A stretch of 64,000 bases of DNA. Source: Aristaeella hokkaidonensis (lineage in GTDB: Bacteria; Bacillota; Clostridia; Christensenellales; Aristaeellaceae). The position numbers were made by a program, and so were the translations under genes. Positions 18,285-25,753 of the stretch are shown here, in pieces. The notes below the pieces were generated by a model. That model saw nothing but the letters and a program-made list of their open reading frames with translations, did no database searches and was not told the DNA's origin. Positions within the stretch are counted from its first letter, which is position 1, and the number at the start of each line of letters is the position of its first letter. The stretch lies in the NCBI RefSeq assembly GCF_018128945.1, contig NZ_CP068393.1, positions 2,294,001 through 2,358,000 on the forward strand. The letters run 5' to 3'.

Positions 18285-18836
18285 TCACAGTGCGGCTTCG
18301 ACCGCTGCTTTCACATCTTTCATGTCGGTAGTGGGCTCAAACCGGGCGATAACCTGGCCTTCCCGGTTCACCAGGAACTTGGTGAAATTCCACTTGATAT
18401 ACGCCTTGTCGCCGAAGGACTTGTTGTTCATATCGGCAAACTTGTTCAGGGCTGCGTTCTTCAGTCCTTTGCCGAAACCGGTGAAGGGCTTTTCTGTTGC
18501 CAGGAAAGCAAACAGCGGATCAGCGTTCTCCCCGTTCACGTCAATCTTGGCGAACTGCGGGAAATCCGTGCCGTACTTCAGGGTGCAGAACTGGTGAATC
18601 TCATCCTCGCTTCCGGGCGCCTGGTTGGCGAACTGGTTGCAGGGGAAGTCCAGGATCTCCAGTCCCTTCTCCTTCAGTTCCTTATACATCGCTTCCAGGG
18701 GCTCATAATGCGGAGTGAAGCCGCAGCCGGTGGCCGTGTTCACGATCAGCAGCACCTTGCCCTCATAGTCCTTCAGGCTGACAGCCTGTCCCTGCCGGTC
18801 CTTCACGGTGAAATCATATACAGTCTTCATAAGCAT
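18285..18836 (-). CDS. Glutathione peroxidase family thiol peroxidase
   Basis: 183 residues, thioredoxin fold. Peroxidatic Cys38 in VNTATGCGFTPHY replaces selenocysteine; the Gln of FPCNQFANQAPG and the Trp of YIKWNFTKFLV complete the catalytic site. Reduces hydroperoxides with thioredoxin-type donors rather than glutathione in most such bacteria. Start ATG at 18834-18836 has AAAGGAG 6 nt upstream. A promoter with an overlapping inverted repeat precedes it. Part of an oxidative-stress stretch with the rubrerythrin genes, but separately transcribed. Confidence 0.93.
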   Translation of the reverse strand: MLMKTVYDFTVKDRQGQAVSLKDYEGKVLLIVNTATGCGFTPHYEPLEAMYKELKEKGLEILDFPCNQFANQAPGSEDEIHQFCTLKYGTDFPQFAKIDVNGENADPLFAFLATEKPFTGFGKGLKNAALNKFADMNNKSFGDKAYIKWNFTKFLVNREGQVIARFEPTTDMKDVKAAVEAAL

Positions 18837-18852
18837 GATTGCTCCTTTCACT

Positions 18853-18897
18853 ATCTTTGATACGATTGTATTTTATCAAAGATAATTTAAATGTCAA
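18853..18897 (-). promoter_or_regulatory. Peroxidase promoter with overlapping 10-bp inverted-repeat operator
   Basis: Minus-strand TTGACA (18892-18897) and TAAAAT (18870-18875), 16-bp spacer. ATCTTTGATA (18853-18862) and TATCAAAGAT (18874-18883) form a perfect inverted repeat around the -10 box. The spacing (11 bp) fits a dimeric repressor; it does not look like a standard PerR/Fur box. Confidence 0.65.
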
Positions 18898-18935
18898 CCC
18901 TCAATCTTCAAAAAAGTGAATTTTGGACAAATAAA

Positions 18936-18959
18936 GGCCGGGAGAACGCTCTCCCGGCC
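18936..18959 (-). terminator. Terminator of the rubredoxin-rubrerythrin operon
   Basis: Strong GC stem GGCCGGGAGA / TCTCCCGGCC followed on the minus strand by TTTATTTG. Confidence 0.75.
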
Positions 18960-18972
18960 GCTTGCAAATGCA

Positions 18973-20127
18973 TCAATAGTTTTCCGCGTGGATCTCGAAA
19001 TAGCTCTGGGGATGGGCGCAGACCGGGCAGATTTCCGGCGCCTTGGTGCCCACCACGATGTGGCCGCAGTTCCGGCATTCCCAGACCTTGACCTCGCTCT
19101 TCGCGAAGACTTCCTGGGCTTCCACATTCCGCAGCAGGGCGCGGTAGCGCTCCTCATGGTGCTTCTCGATAGCTGCCACCATGCGGAACTTGGCCGCCAG
19201 CTCGGTAAAGCCTTCCTTCTCCGCGGTCACGGCGAAGCCTTCATACATATCGGTCCACTCATAGTTCTCCCCGTCCGCCGCGGCGGCCAGGTTTTCGGCG
19301 GTGCTGCCGATGCCGTTCAGTTCCTTGAACCAGATCTTCGCGTGCTCCTTCTCGTTCTCCGCGGTCTGCAGGAACAGGGCCGCAATCTGTTCAAAGCCTT
19401 CCTTCTTTGCTTTGGAGGCGAAGTAGGTATATTTGTTCCGGGCCTGGGACTCGCCGGCAAAAGCCGCTTCCAGGTTCTTCTCAGTCTGCGTGCCCGCGTA
19501 GGGGTTGCTCTTCGCCGCTTCCACCTTCACAAACACAGAGCCGGGCTGTTTGCACACCGGGCAGGTGAATCCTTCCGGCAGGGGTCCTTCATGTACGTAT
19601 CCGCAGATCGGGCATTTCCATTTTTCCATTTTTATATCCTCCTTTTTATGTTCAGGTTCATTGAACGGCAGTTTTGCCAGCAGCGTTTTCACCGCCTCCG
19701 CGGGGAAGCCGTCTCCTTCCCGGGACAGCAGCTCCTGCAGGAACTGCTTCACATTGCCGCTCTGGGGCAGCATATAGCCTGCCTCCCGCAGCAGATCCTC
19801 CGCCATGATCCGGTTGGATCTCTCCAGCGCTTTTGCCAGCTTTCCGGGCAGCAGGGCCGCCAGCTGCTCCTGCTCCGACTTGGATGAAACCAGGCTCCGC
19901 AGCGCCGCGATCACCGCTTCCTTCTTTTCCTGCTGCGGCGGGTACTCCTTCGGCACCATGCTGATGGCTCCGGCCGGGCAGGCGTCCGCGCAGGCGCCGC
20001 AGCCGATGCACTTTTCAGCGTCAATCACGCTGTTTTCCGTGTCCGACGCGCCGGTAGGGCAGACGTAGAGGCACAGGCAGTCTTTTTCGCATTTCCGGAC
20101 GTTCCGGACCGCTATCCGATCACTCAT
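18973..20127 (-). CDS. Ferredoxin-rubredoxin-rubrerythrin-rubredoxin fusion protein
   Basis: 384 residues in five parts: a two-cluster ferredoxin (Cys13/17/19/23 with the unusual C-x3-C-x-C-x3-C order; Cys40/43/46/50), a helical linker (65-160), a rubredoxin (CPICGYV...CPVCK, from 171), a four-helix diiron erythrin domain ([38 protein letters not shown]), and a C-terminal rubredoxin-like knuckle (CRNCGHI...CPVC). Rubrerythrins reduce hydrogen peroxide in anaerobes. Codon 167 is an ATG with a perfect AAGGAGGA box 7 nt upstream (ATG at 19627-19629), so a separate 218-residue rubrerythrin may also be made. Second gene of an operon, 3 nt after the rubredoxin gene. Confidence 0.9.
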   Translation of the reverse strand: MSDRIAVRNVRKCEKDCLCLYVCPTGASDTENSVIDAEKCIGCGACADACPAGAISMVPKEYPPQQEKKEAVIAALRSLVSSKSEQEQLAALLPGKLAKALERSNRIMAEDLLREAGYMLPQSGNVKQFLQELLSREGDGFPAEAVKTLLAKLPFNEPEHKKEDIKMEKWKCPICGYVHEGPLPEGFTCPVCKQPGSVFVKVEAAKSNPYAGTQTEKNLEAAFAGESQARNKYTYFASKAKKEGFEQIAALFLQTAENEKEHAKIWFKELNGIGSTAENLAAAADGENYEWTDMYEGFAVTAEKEGFTELAAKFRMVAAIEKHHEERYRALLRNVEAQEVFAKSEVKVWECRNCGHIVVGTKAPEICPVCAHPQSYFEIHAENY

Positions 20128-20130
20128 CGC

Positions 20131-20784
20131 TTACCCTCCGATCTTTTCAAATTTGAAGTTCGGCACCTTGCAGACCGGGCAGACGTCGGGAAGATCATTC
20201 CCCACATAGACGAAGCCGCAGATTGTGCAGACGTACACCTGCGTATCCGTCAGCATCGCCTCTCCCTCCTGCGCGTACCGGGTCAGCAGGGACTTGAGGA
20301 TGCGCGTCACCTTCTCGCTCCAGGTGAGGGCTCGCAGCGCGCCCCGGTCTCCCTCCTGGCGGGAAACGGCGTTCACCGCCGGGAAGCCGGATTCCAGGTC
20401 GGCATTCACCTTCTCCAGCAGCTTTTCAAAGGACGCGTCCGTCACCGTCCGCTCCTGGCCGCCAAACCAGGCCGCCAGGCCGGTAAAGGCTTCCGCCAGC
20501 TCCGCCTTGTACTGCTTTTCGCAGCCCTTGGCCAGGTTGGAGCACAGGGCGCTGACCTCTGCAGCCGTCAGCGGCTTCAGCTCGGTTTCAGCCGCCGGGG
20601 CAGCCGCTTCCGCGCTGCCGGAAGCTTGTCCTTCCGGCACGAAGTCCGACTTTGCCGCGCCGCACAGGGGACATTTCCAGTCCTCCGGCAGCTCCGCCCA
20701 GGGGATTTTCTCTTTTGCCTCGTCATATACATAGCCGCAGACGGAACAGATATACCTCACCGGATCCTCACTCCCTTTCGTCAT
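20131..20784 (-). CDS. Rubredoxin-helical-rubredoxin protein
   Basis: 217 residues: N-terminal rubredoxin ([22 protein letters not shown]...[10 protein letters not shown]), an Ala/Pro linker, a helical middle (70-175), and a C-terminal rubrerythrin-type rubredoxin ([23 protein letters not shown]). The middle lacks the E-x2-H diiron pattern I would expect of a rubrerythrin, so it may be a decayed erythrin domain or a spacer. Likely an electron donor for the fusion protein encoded downstream. Transcribed from a MerR-type promoter. Confidence 0.82.
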   Translation of the reverse strand: MTKGSEDPVRYICSVCGYVYDEAKEKIPWAELPEDWKCPLCGAAKSDFVPEGQASGSAEAAAPAAETELKPLTAAEVSALCSNLAKGCEKQYKAELAEAFTGLAAWFGGQERTVTDASFEKLLEKVNADLESGFPAVNAVSRQEGDRGALRALTWSEKVTRILKSLLTRYAQEGEAMLTDTQVYVCTICGFVYVGNDLPDVCPVCKVPNFKFEKIGG

Positions 20785-20815
20785 TTCTTATTCCGCAGCT
20801 TTTTCTCACAGTTCC

Positions 20816-20846
20816 ATACTAAACGTTGGAGTATACTCTAAGTCAA
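20816..20846 (-). promoter_or_regulatory. MerR-type promoter (19-bp spacer) of the rubredoxin-rubrerythrin operon
   Basis: Minus-strand TTGACT (20841-20846) and TAGTAT (20816-20821) are 19 bp apart, and the spacer carries the dyad TTAGAGTATACTCCAA. An overlong spacer filled by a palindrome is the signature of MerR-family activators (NmlR/AdhR-like boxes look similar). No MerR gene lies in the window. Confidence 0.75.
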
Positions 20847-20857
20847 CAACAAAAAAA

Positions 20858-20883
20858 GGACGATGAGAAAACTCTCATCGTCC
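20858..20883 (-). terminator. Terminator of the MFS operon
   Basis: Perfect 11-bp stem GGACGATGAGA / TCTCATCGTCC with loop AAAC and seven T residues on the minus strand. Confidence 0.9.
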
Positions 20884-20893
20884 GTCTTTGACT

Positions 20894-22078
20894 TTATTTG
20901 TTTTCCTTTGCTTTCCTGTTCAGCAGCACCAGTGCGATGATCAGTACCAGCGGGAAGATGCTTCCGGCCAGCATGCCGGTCTGCAGGTTGTCCCCGGCCT
21001 GCTGTGTCACTGTGCCCACCAGGCTGGGGCCGAAGGCGCCGCCCAGGTCGCCCGCCATGGCCAGCAGGGCAAACAGCGCCGTACCGCCCGTAGGAATCCG
21101 GGGCGATGTAATGCTGATCGTTCCCGGCCACATGATGCCCACGGAGAAGCCACAGCACACGCACCCGATCAGGCCCAGCACCGGGCTGGAGGACAGGCAG
21201 GCCAGCAGGTAGCAGCACAGGCACAGGACGCCGGAGCCGATCATGAACTTTGTCAGGTCCATCTTCGGGCCGAACTTCCCGTAGATCACCCGGCAGATAC
21301 CCATGGTAACGGCGAACAGGCAGGGGCCGATCAGGTCGCCCACGGTTTTGGAAAAGCCCAGGGCCGCCTCCGTGAAGGCGGACGCCCACTGGGCCATGGC
21401 CAGCTCGGAAGCCCCGGCGCAGACCATCAGCACAATGGCGATCCAGAAGATCCGCAGCTTGAACAGGCCGCGGATGGTCATGCCCTTTCCTTCCTCCGTC
21501 AGCCGCTCAATGGGACAGGTGGCAAAATTATAGATGTTATACAGCGGCACCAGGGCCCAGATGCAGGCCAGCCACTTCCAGTTGTCGATGCCGAACACCG
21601 CGAAGAAGGCCGTGGACAGCAGGATCACGCCCACGCAGCCCCAGCAGTAGAAGGAGTGCAGCAGGCTCATCACCGCGTCCTTGTGGTCAAAGGGGCAGGC
21701 CTCCACGATGGGACTCACCAGGACCTCGATCAGGCCGCTGCCGATAGCGTAGATCACCACGCAGATCAGGATGCCGATGAAGGGATCCCCGAACAGGTCC
21801 GGGATAAAGGCCAGGCCGGCCAAACCCAGGCAGGAGGTGACTTCCGACATGACAATACTGCGCCGGTACCCGATGGAGTCCACGAACTTTGCGCACAGCA
21901 CGTCCACCAGCAGCTGGGTCAGGAAAAAGGCCGTGGGGATCAGGGCAATCTGGCCCAGCGGGATTGCGTAATCCGTATGCAGCTTCAGGAACAGAAGCGG
22001 CGCAAAATTGGCGGCAATCGCCTGGGTGATAAAGCCCAGGTAGCACGCCAGCAGGGTCTTCCGGTAATTCTTTTCCAT
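20894..22078 (-). CDS. MFS transporter
   Basis: 394 residues, twelve predicted membrane segments. The family is suggested by YLGFITQAIAANFAPLLFLKL, the loop 2-3 motif DSIGYRRSIV and the overall layout of sugar/fucose-permease-like MFS proteins (conserved TAFFLTQLLVDVLC). Start is the ATG at 22076-22078, preceded by AGAGGAA; the longer frame overlaps the upstream gene. Its start lies 2 nt after the stop of that gene, so they are one operon. Substrate unknown. Confidence 0.88.
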   Translation of the reverse strand: MEKNYRKTLLACYLGFITQAIAANFAPLLFLKLHTDYAIPLGQIALIPTAFFLTQLLVDVLCAKFVDSIGYRRSIVMSEVTSCLGLAGLAFIPDLFGDPFIGILICVVIYAIGSGLIEVLVSPIVEACPFDHKDAVMSLLHSFYCWGCVGVILLSTAFFAVFGIDNWKWLACIWALVPLYNIYNFATCPIERLTEEGKGMTIRGLFKLRIFWIAIVLMVCAGASELAMAQWASAFTEAALGFSKTVGDLIGPCLFAVTMGICRVIYGKFGPKMDLTKFMIGSGVLCLCCYLLACLSSSPVLGLIGCVCCGFSVGIMWPGTISITSPRIPTGGTALFALLAMAGDLGGAFGPSLVGTVTQQAGDNLQTGMLAGSIFPLVLIIALVLLNRKAKENK

Positions 22079-22080
22079 GC

Positions 22081-22395
22081 TTATTCCTCTTCCTCGTTTT
22101 TCCACCGGGTCTCGCTGTTCAGCCAGCGGGTATAGCCCCACTGTGCCTCCTGGCTTTCCTTTTTCTTCTTCCAGGCTTCTATATCCGAGCAGATGGCCAG
22201 CATCTCATCCACCACCATTTCCACGCTGCGGGGACGGACGTGATACAGCCAGTCCGTCATCCGGTCGATGGCTTTGGGGCTTCCCAGCTGCTTTGCCAGC
22301 AGGTCCGCGAACTCTTCCGGAAAGCCGAGGGATTTAATCGTCCCCGCCAGCCGGTCCCGGGCCTGGGCCCACATTCTCTGATTCGGTGTCGCCAT
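22081..22395 (-). CDS. Small conserved protein of unknown function
   Basis: 104 residues, no membrane segment or signal, rich in charged residues; helical throughout (MWAQARDRLAGTIKSLGFPEEFADLLAKQLGSP), ending in an acidic tail. Preceded by GGGAG. It directly precedes the MFS gene and ends 2 nt before that start, so it may be a regulator or accessory of the transporter. I do not recognise a family. Confidence 0.75.
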   Translation of the reverse strand: MATPNQRMWAQARDRLAGTIKSLGFPEEFADLLAKQLGSPKAIDRMTDWLYHVRPRSVEMVVDEMLAICSDIEAWKKKKESQEAQWGYTRWLNSETRWKNEEEE

Positions 22396-22436
22396 ACATT
22401 ATTCTCCCAACAAAACTTATACGGATTATAACTGAA

Positions 22437-22790
22437 TAATTCATAATTCACAATTCATAATTCATAATGAGTATGTCGCTAACACATATGATATGAATAA
22501 ACCGCTGCGAATACAGTGTCATCCCGGGGTTCGTTCCGCCCGGAATGACAGCCTTTGTGCTTATCCCGGCACACCGGACTAACCCAACCAGGCCGTAACA
22601 ATATATAATTATGAATTATGAATTGTGAATTATGAATTCAGCCGGCACCGCCGGTTCTTGTCGTTCCCCGGCAGGACTTCTCCCCCGCCGCAGCGGATAA
22701 TTATGAATTATGAATTGTGAATTATGAATTTGCCGGCACCAGCAGTTCCTGCTGTTGTCGGCAGGACTTCCCCTTCTCCGTATCGAAAAA
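22437..22790. repeat. Repeat-only intergenic region: heptad runs, mini-element and a tandem duplication
   Basis: Heptad runs (AATTATG type) at about 22437-22467 and 22604-22638 are inverted; a third at 22698-22730 repeats the second together with about 55 bp of following sequence (GCCGGCACC ... GGCAGGACTTC), giving a tandem duplication of about 90 bp. A 34-bp TGTCAT...CGGAATGACA mini-element lies at 22517-22550. Nothing coding. Confidence 0.7.
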
Positions 22791-22823
22791 AGAAAGGCAT
22801 TACCCTTCAGGAGAAACAGAACC

Positions 22824-23219
22824 ATGAACTATCGAATTGTTGAAAACGCGGAAAACATGAAGCTGGAGGATATTGTCCGGCTTTTGCGGATGACCTACTG
22901 GGCGGACAAGCGGCCCGAGGAGACCATTGAAAAATCCATCCGGGAGTCTGACTGTTTCGGCATTTATACCGACACCACAGACCAGCTCATCGGTTTCGCC
23001 CGGGTCATCAGCGACCACGCCACCGCCTACTATCTCTGCGACGTGATCATTGATCCGGAATACCGGGGAAACGGCCTGGGCAAAGCCCTGGTTTCCCACA
23101 TCGTTTCCCGGCCGGAGTACGCCGGCCTGCACGGCTTCCTGTTCACCCGGGACGCCCACGGCCTGTATGAGCAGTACGGTTTCCAGCTGGCGGTCGGCCG
23201 GTCCATGGAAAGAAGATAA
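22824..23219 (+). CDS. GNAT family N-acetyltransferase
   Basis: 131 residues. Motif A is present as CDVIIDPEYRGNGLGKALVSHIV, followed by FLFTRDAHGLYEQYGFQ (motif B). Start at the ATG 22824 with CAGGAG 11 nt upstream. Acetyl acceptor unknown. First of three tightly spaced plus-strand genes that end at the terminator near 24260. Confidence 0.9.
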   Translation: MNYRIVENAENMKLEDIVRLLRMTYWADKRPEETIEKSIRESDCFGIYTDTTDQLIGFARVISDHATAYYLCDVIIDPEYRGNGLGKALVSHIVSRPEYAGLHGFLFTRDAHGLYEQYGFQLAVGRSMERR

Positions 23220-23237
23220 TCAGAGGAGGATAAAAAC

Positions 23238-23765
23238 ATGAAAAAACTGACAACCATCGCCCTGATCCTGGTCATGGTATTCACCCTGGCTGTATCCGGT
23301 GCCCACGCGGATCCGGAAGCCATGTACGGGCTGCCCTTTCCCGATTTCTCGGTCAAGACCATTGACGGAAATACCTTCACCCTTTCCGAATCCCTGAAAA
23401 CCCATGACCTGGTGGTGATCAACTTCTGGGCCACCTGGTGCGAACCCTGCTGCATGGAATTCCCTTACCTGCAGGAAGCCTGGGAAAAGTACGCGGACCG
23501 GGTGGACGTCATCGCCATGAGCATTGAAAGAACCGATACCGAAAGATATCTCCAAAACTTTGCGAAGAAGAACGGCCTCACCTTCCCCATCGGCCGTGAC
23601 GAGAAAAAACTGCTGGACAAGATGCATGGCGACGCCATCCCCACCACCCTGATTGTGGACCGGGACGGAAAAGTTGTGTCCGTGGATGTCGGGGCGAAAA
23701 TGTCCGTTGAGGACTTCACTGACCTCTTCGACAGCCTGCTGAATGAAGTTCCGGTGGAACTGTGA
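23238..23765 (+). CDS. Exported TlpA/ResA-like thioredoxin-fold protein
   Basis: 175 residues with a cleavable signal peptide (cut near Ala24, GAHA-D). Thioredoxin fold of the AhpC/TSA-Redoxin type with NFWATWCEPCCME giving a CxxC pair at Cys68/Cys71, and a cis-Pro in DAIPTTLIVDRDGKV. Probably a thiol-disulfide reductase on the outer face of the membrane. AGAGGAGG lies 8 nt before the ATG. Follows the GNAT gene by 18 bp. Confidence 0.92.
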   Translation: MKKLTTIALILVMVFTLAVSGAHADPEAMYGLPFPDFSVKTIDGNTFTLSESLKTHDLVVINFWATWCEPCCMEFPYLQEAWEKYADRVDVIAMSIERTDTERYLQNFAKKNGLTFPIGRDEKKLLDKMHGDAIPTTLIVDRDGKVVSVDVGAKMSVEDFTDLFDSLLNEVPVEL

Positions 23766-23779
23766 GAAAAGGGACAGAA

Positions 23780-24247
23780 ATGATCAGATGCCATCAACCA
23801 ACCCTGGATGAATTATGGTTCCGGGAAAGCCTTATGGCCGATCCGGAGACCATGTCCTACAATAACGCCTGGGGCGGAACCATTCCCTTTCCCCGGAAAA
23901 AATGGGAAAGCTGGTATCAATACTGGATCGGAAACCCGGAAGGAAAGCGGTTTTACCGCTACCTGCTGGATGAAGAAACCGGGGAATTTGTAGGCGAGAT
24001 CGCCTGGCACCTGGATGAAAAGCGGAACATCCATATCTGCGACGTGATCATCCTTGCGAAATACCGGAACCGGGGTTACGGCTCGGAAGGCATCCGGCTG
24101 CTCTGCGAAGCGGCGAAAAGGAGCGGGATCGCCATCCTGTATGACGACATCGCCGCGGATAATCCCTCCTGGAAGCTGTTCCTCAAAAACGGATTTGAGA
24201 TCAGCTCCCGGGACGACGAAGTGGTCATGGTCCGCAAAGTGCTGTAA
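23780..24247 (+). CDS. GNAT family N-acetyltransferase
   Basis: 155 residues, RimJ/L-like: HICDVIILAKYRNRGYGSEGIRLLCEAAKRSG is motif A, and AADNPSWKLFLKNGFE the C-terminal part. Start at ATG 23780 (AAAGGG upstream); a GTG overlapping the previous stop is an alternative. Third gene of the small operon. Confidence 0.88.
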   Translation: MIRCHQPTLDELWFRESLMADPETMSYNNAWGGTIPFPRKKWESWYQYWIGNPEGKRFYRYLLDEETGEFVGEIAWHLDEKRNIHICDVIILAKYRNRGYGSEGIRLLCEAAKRSGIAILYDDIAADNPSWKLFLKNGFEISSRDDEVVMVRKVL

Positions 24248-24259
24248 ACCATATAAAAA

Positions 24260-24289
24260 GGGAGACGGTCAAACCGTCTCCCTCTTTTT
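24260..24289. terminator. Bidirectional terminator
   Basis: Stem GGGAGACGGT / ACCGTCTCCC with T-runs on both strands, between the GNAT gene (plus) and the FMN-bind gene (minus). Confidence 0.9.
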
Positions 24290-24312
24290 GTCTGTGAATA
24301 CCGTTCAGGTTC

Positions 24313-25161
24313 TTATTCCGCCGGAGCGAAGAAGCTGATCGGGGTCGCGCCGCTCAGGGCGTCCTGCGCCAGCAGGGTGATCGGAGCCACCTCGATGTGC
24401 AGGGTTTCGAACTTCGCTTCATAGCCGCCCTCGGTCTTGAAGGCAACGGTCATGCTGTAGCCGGCTTCGATTTCTTCCGCGGATACGGTGCGGGTCACCA
24501 CGTAGGTGGCGTCGGCAGCAAAGCCGTTCACCGCGTAGTTGGGGCCCTTTTCGCCGGTCAGGTTGTCGACCAGGTACAGCTCCGTGACCGTCTCGCCGGT
24601 CTTGTTGCAGAAGGTGTAGGTGCCGGTCTGGGCTTTCGCGGCCTTGGCAGCGGCCACAATACCCCGCATGTAGCCCCAGGTGTCGGCGGTGGTGGCGCCG
24701 GTGACGGCGTCAATGAACTCCGCCTTGGTTTCCTCAGTATATCCGTTCACAGCGGCTTCCAGTTCCGCGATGGTCTTGCCCTTCGCGAAAGCTTCGATCG
24801 CGTTGAAGTTCGCGGCAATCTGCACGGTGGAACCGGCGCGCTGCATGTTCAGGCTGTACAGGTCGCTGTTCGCCCGCTTGGAGCCCAGCACCTGGCCTTC
24901 GGGATAGCTCTGGCCGAAAGCGCCCTCGCTGTTCGGCACGCCGACAGCCTTCAGATCTTCCCGGTCAGTGATGAACTGGAATTCGTCGATCTTCGCAGCC
25001 AGGATCACGTCATCCTGCACCGCTACGGTAATCACGGCAAAGGCCTTATCACCATGGGCGGCGTAATCCACCTGGCCCATCAGGATCTCGCCCTCCGCCA
25101 GGGCGGCAGCCGCGGTCAGCAGAAGTACCAGGGAAAGGAACAGAGCAGTAATCTTCTTCAT
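24313..25161 (-). CDS. Exported FMN-binding (FMN_bind-like) protein
   Basis: 282 residues with a signal peptide (MKKITALFLSLVLLLTAAAALA-EGE). The motif DAVTGATTADTWGYM matches the D-x2-[ST]-G-A-T-[ST] site at which ApbE attaches FMN covalently through Thr. A second, degenerate copy, DALSGATPIS, lies at the C-terminus. Expected role: extracytoplasmic electron carrier or reductase. Start at the ATG 25159-25161 with AAGGAGGG upstream. Preceded by a promoter whose -35 is covered by an ArsR-type palindrome, and by the ArsR gene itself. Confidence 0.82.
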   Translation of the reverse strand: MKKITALFLSLVLLLTAAAALAEGEILMGQVDYAAHGDKAFAVITVAVQDDVILAAKIDEFQFITDREDLKAVGVPNSEGAFGQSYPEGQVLGSKRANSDLYSLNMQRAGSTVQIAANFNAIEAFAKGKTIAELEAAVNGYTEETKAEFIDAVTGATTADTWGYMRGIVAAAKAAKAQTGTYTFCNKTGETVTELYLVDNLTGEKGPNYAVNGFAADATYVVTRTVSAEEIEAGYSMTVAFKTEGGYEAKFETLHIEVAPITLLAQDALSGATPISFFAPAE

Positions 25162-25201
25162 GGGTTTTTCCCTCCTTTTCACGGGACCTCGTCCCGGCTT
25201 C

Positions 25202-25255
25202 ATTCTATCCGAACGCATACAAAAAATCAATAGAAATATTTCTATATTTCTATTG
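25202..25255 (-). promoter_or_regulatory. Promoter plus ArsR-type operator of the FMN_bind gene
   Basis: Minus-strand TTGATT (25225-25230) and TAGAAT (25202-25207) with a 17-bp spacer. A perfect 16-bp palindrome ATAGAAATATTTCTAT (25230-25245) plus a third half-site ATTTCTATTG (25246-25255) abuts and overlaps the -35. Position and sequence fit repression by the ArsR protein encoded at 25289. Confidence 0.7.
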
Positions 25256-25288
25256 AGAAATGGATCCAATATACAGTTTTACAATCCC

Positions 25289-25579
25289 TTAGTCGCCGCA
25301 GTCCATCTTAGTCATCTTCTGCAGCTGGATATTCACCTTCACCATGGCTTTCCGGTCCAGGGAATAAATCGTCTTTTTCCCGTCCCTGCGGCTGGTCACA
25401 ATCCCGGCCTCCGTCAGCACCTTCATATCGTGGGCCAGGGTGGGCTGGGTAATCTCAAAGCATTTCAGCAGGACGCAGCCGCACATATCCCCGCAGGAAA
25501 GCATATCCACAATCTTGACCCGCTTCGGGTCAGACAGGGCCTTAAAGATTTTCGCCATCTTCGCGTACTGGCTTTCCAT
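25289..25579 (-). CDS. ArsR/SmtB-family repressor
   Basis: 96-residue winged-helix regulator: IFKALSDPKRVKIVDMLSCGDMCGCVLLKCF then QPTLAHDMKVLTEAGIVTSRRDGKKTIYSL. The CGDMCGC cysteines sit at the alpha-3 position used by ArsR/CadC-type metal or metalloid sensors, so a soft metal, arsenite or thiol-reactive signal is likely. ATG at 25577-25579 (GGAGG upstream). Same strand as the FMN_bind gene, 127 bp upstream of it. Confidence 0.9.
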   Translation of the reverse strand: MESQYAKMAKIFKALSDPKRVKIVDMLSCGDMCGCVLLKCFEITQPTLAHDMKVLTEAGIVTSRRDGKKTIYSLDRKAMVKVNIQLQKMTKMDCGD

Positions 25580-25753
25580 CACTGTGTCCCTCCGTTCTTC
25601 TTCGCTCTTTTATCAGCATCATTGTACCAGAAAGTCCCGCCCGGCTCAATCCTGCCGCCTTCTTCTCCTGTTCCAAACATCGAAAGTATGCTACAATCTG
25701 ACAGGAATATGTCATATCAATCCGGGGATATCTCCCGTCAGGAGGAAAAGAAT

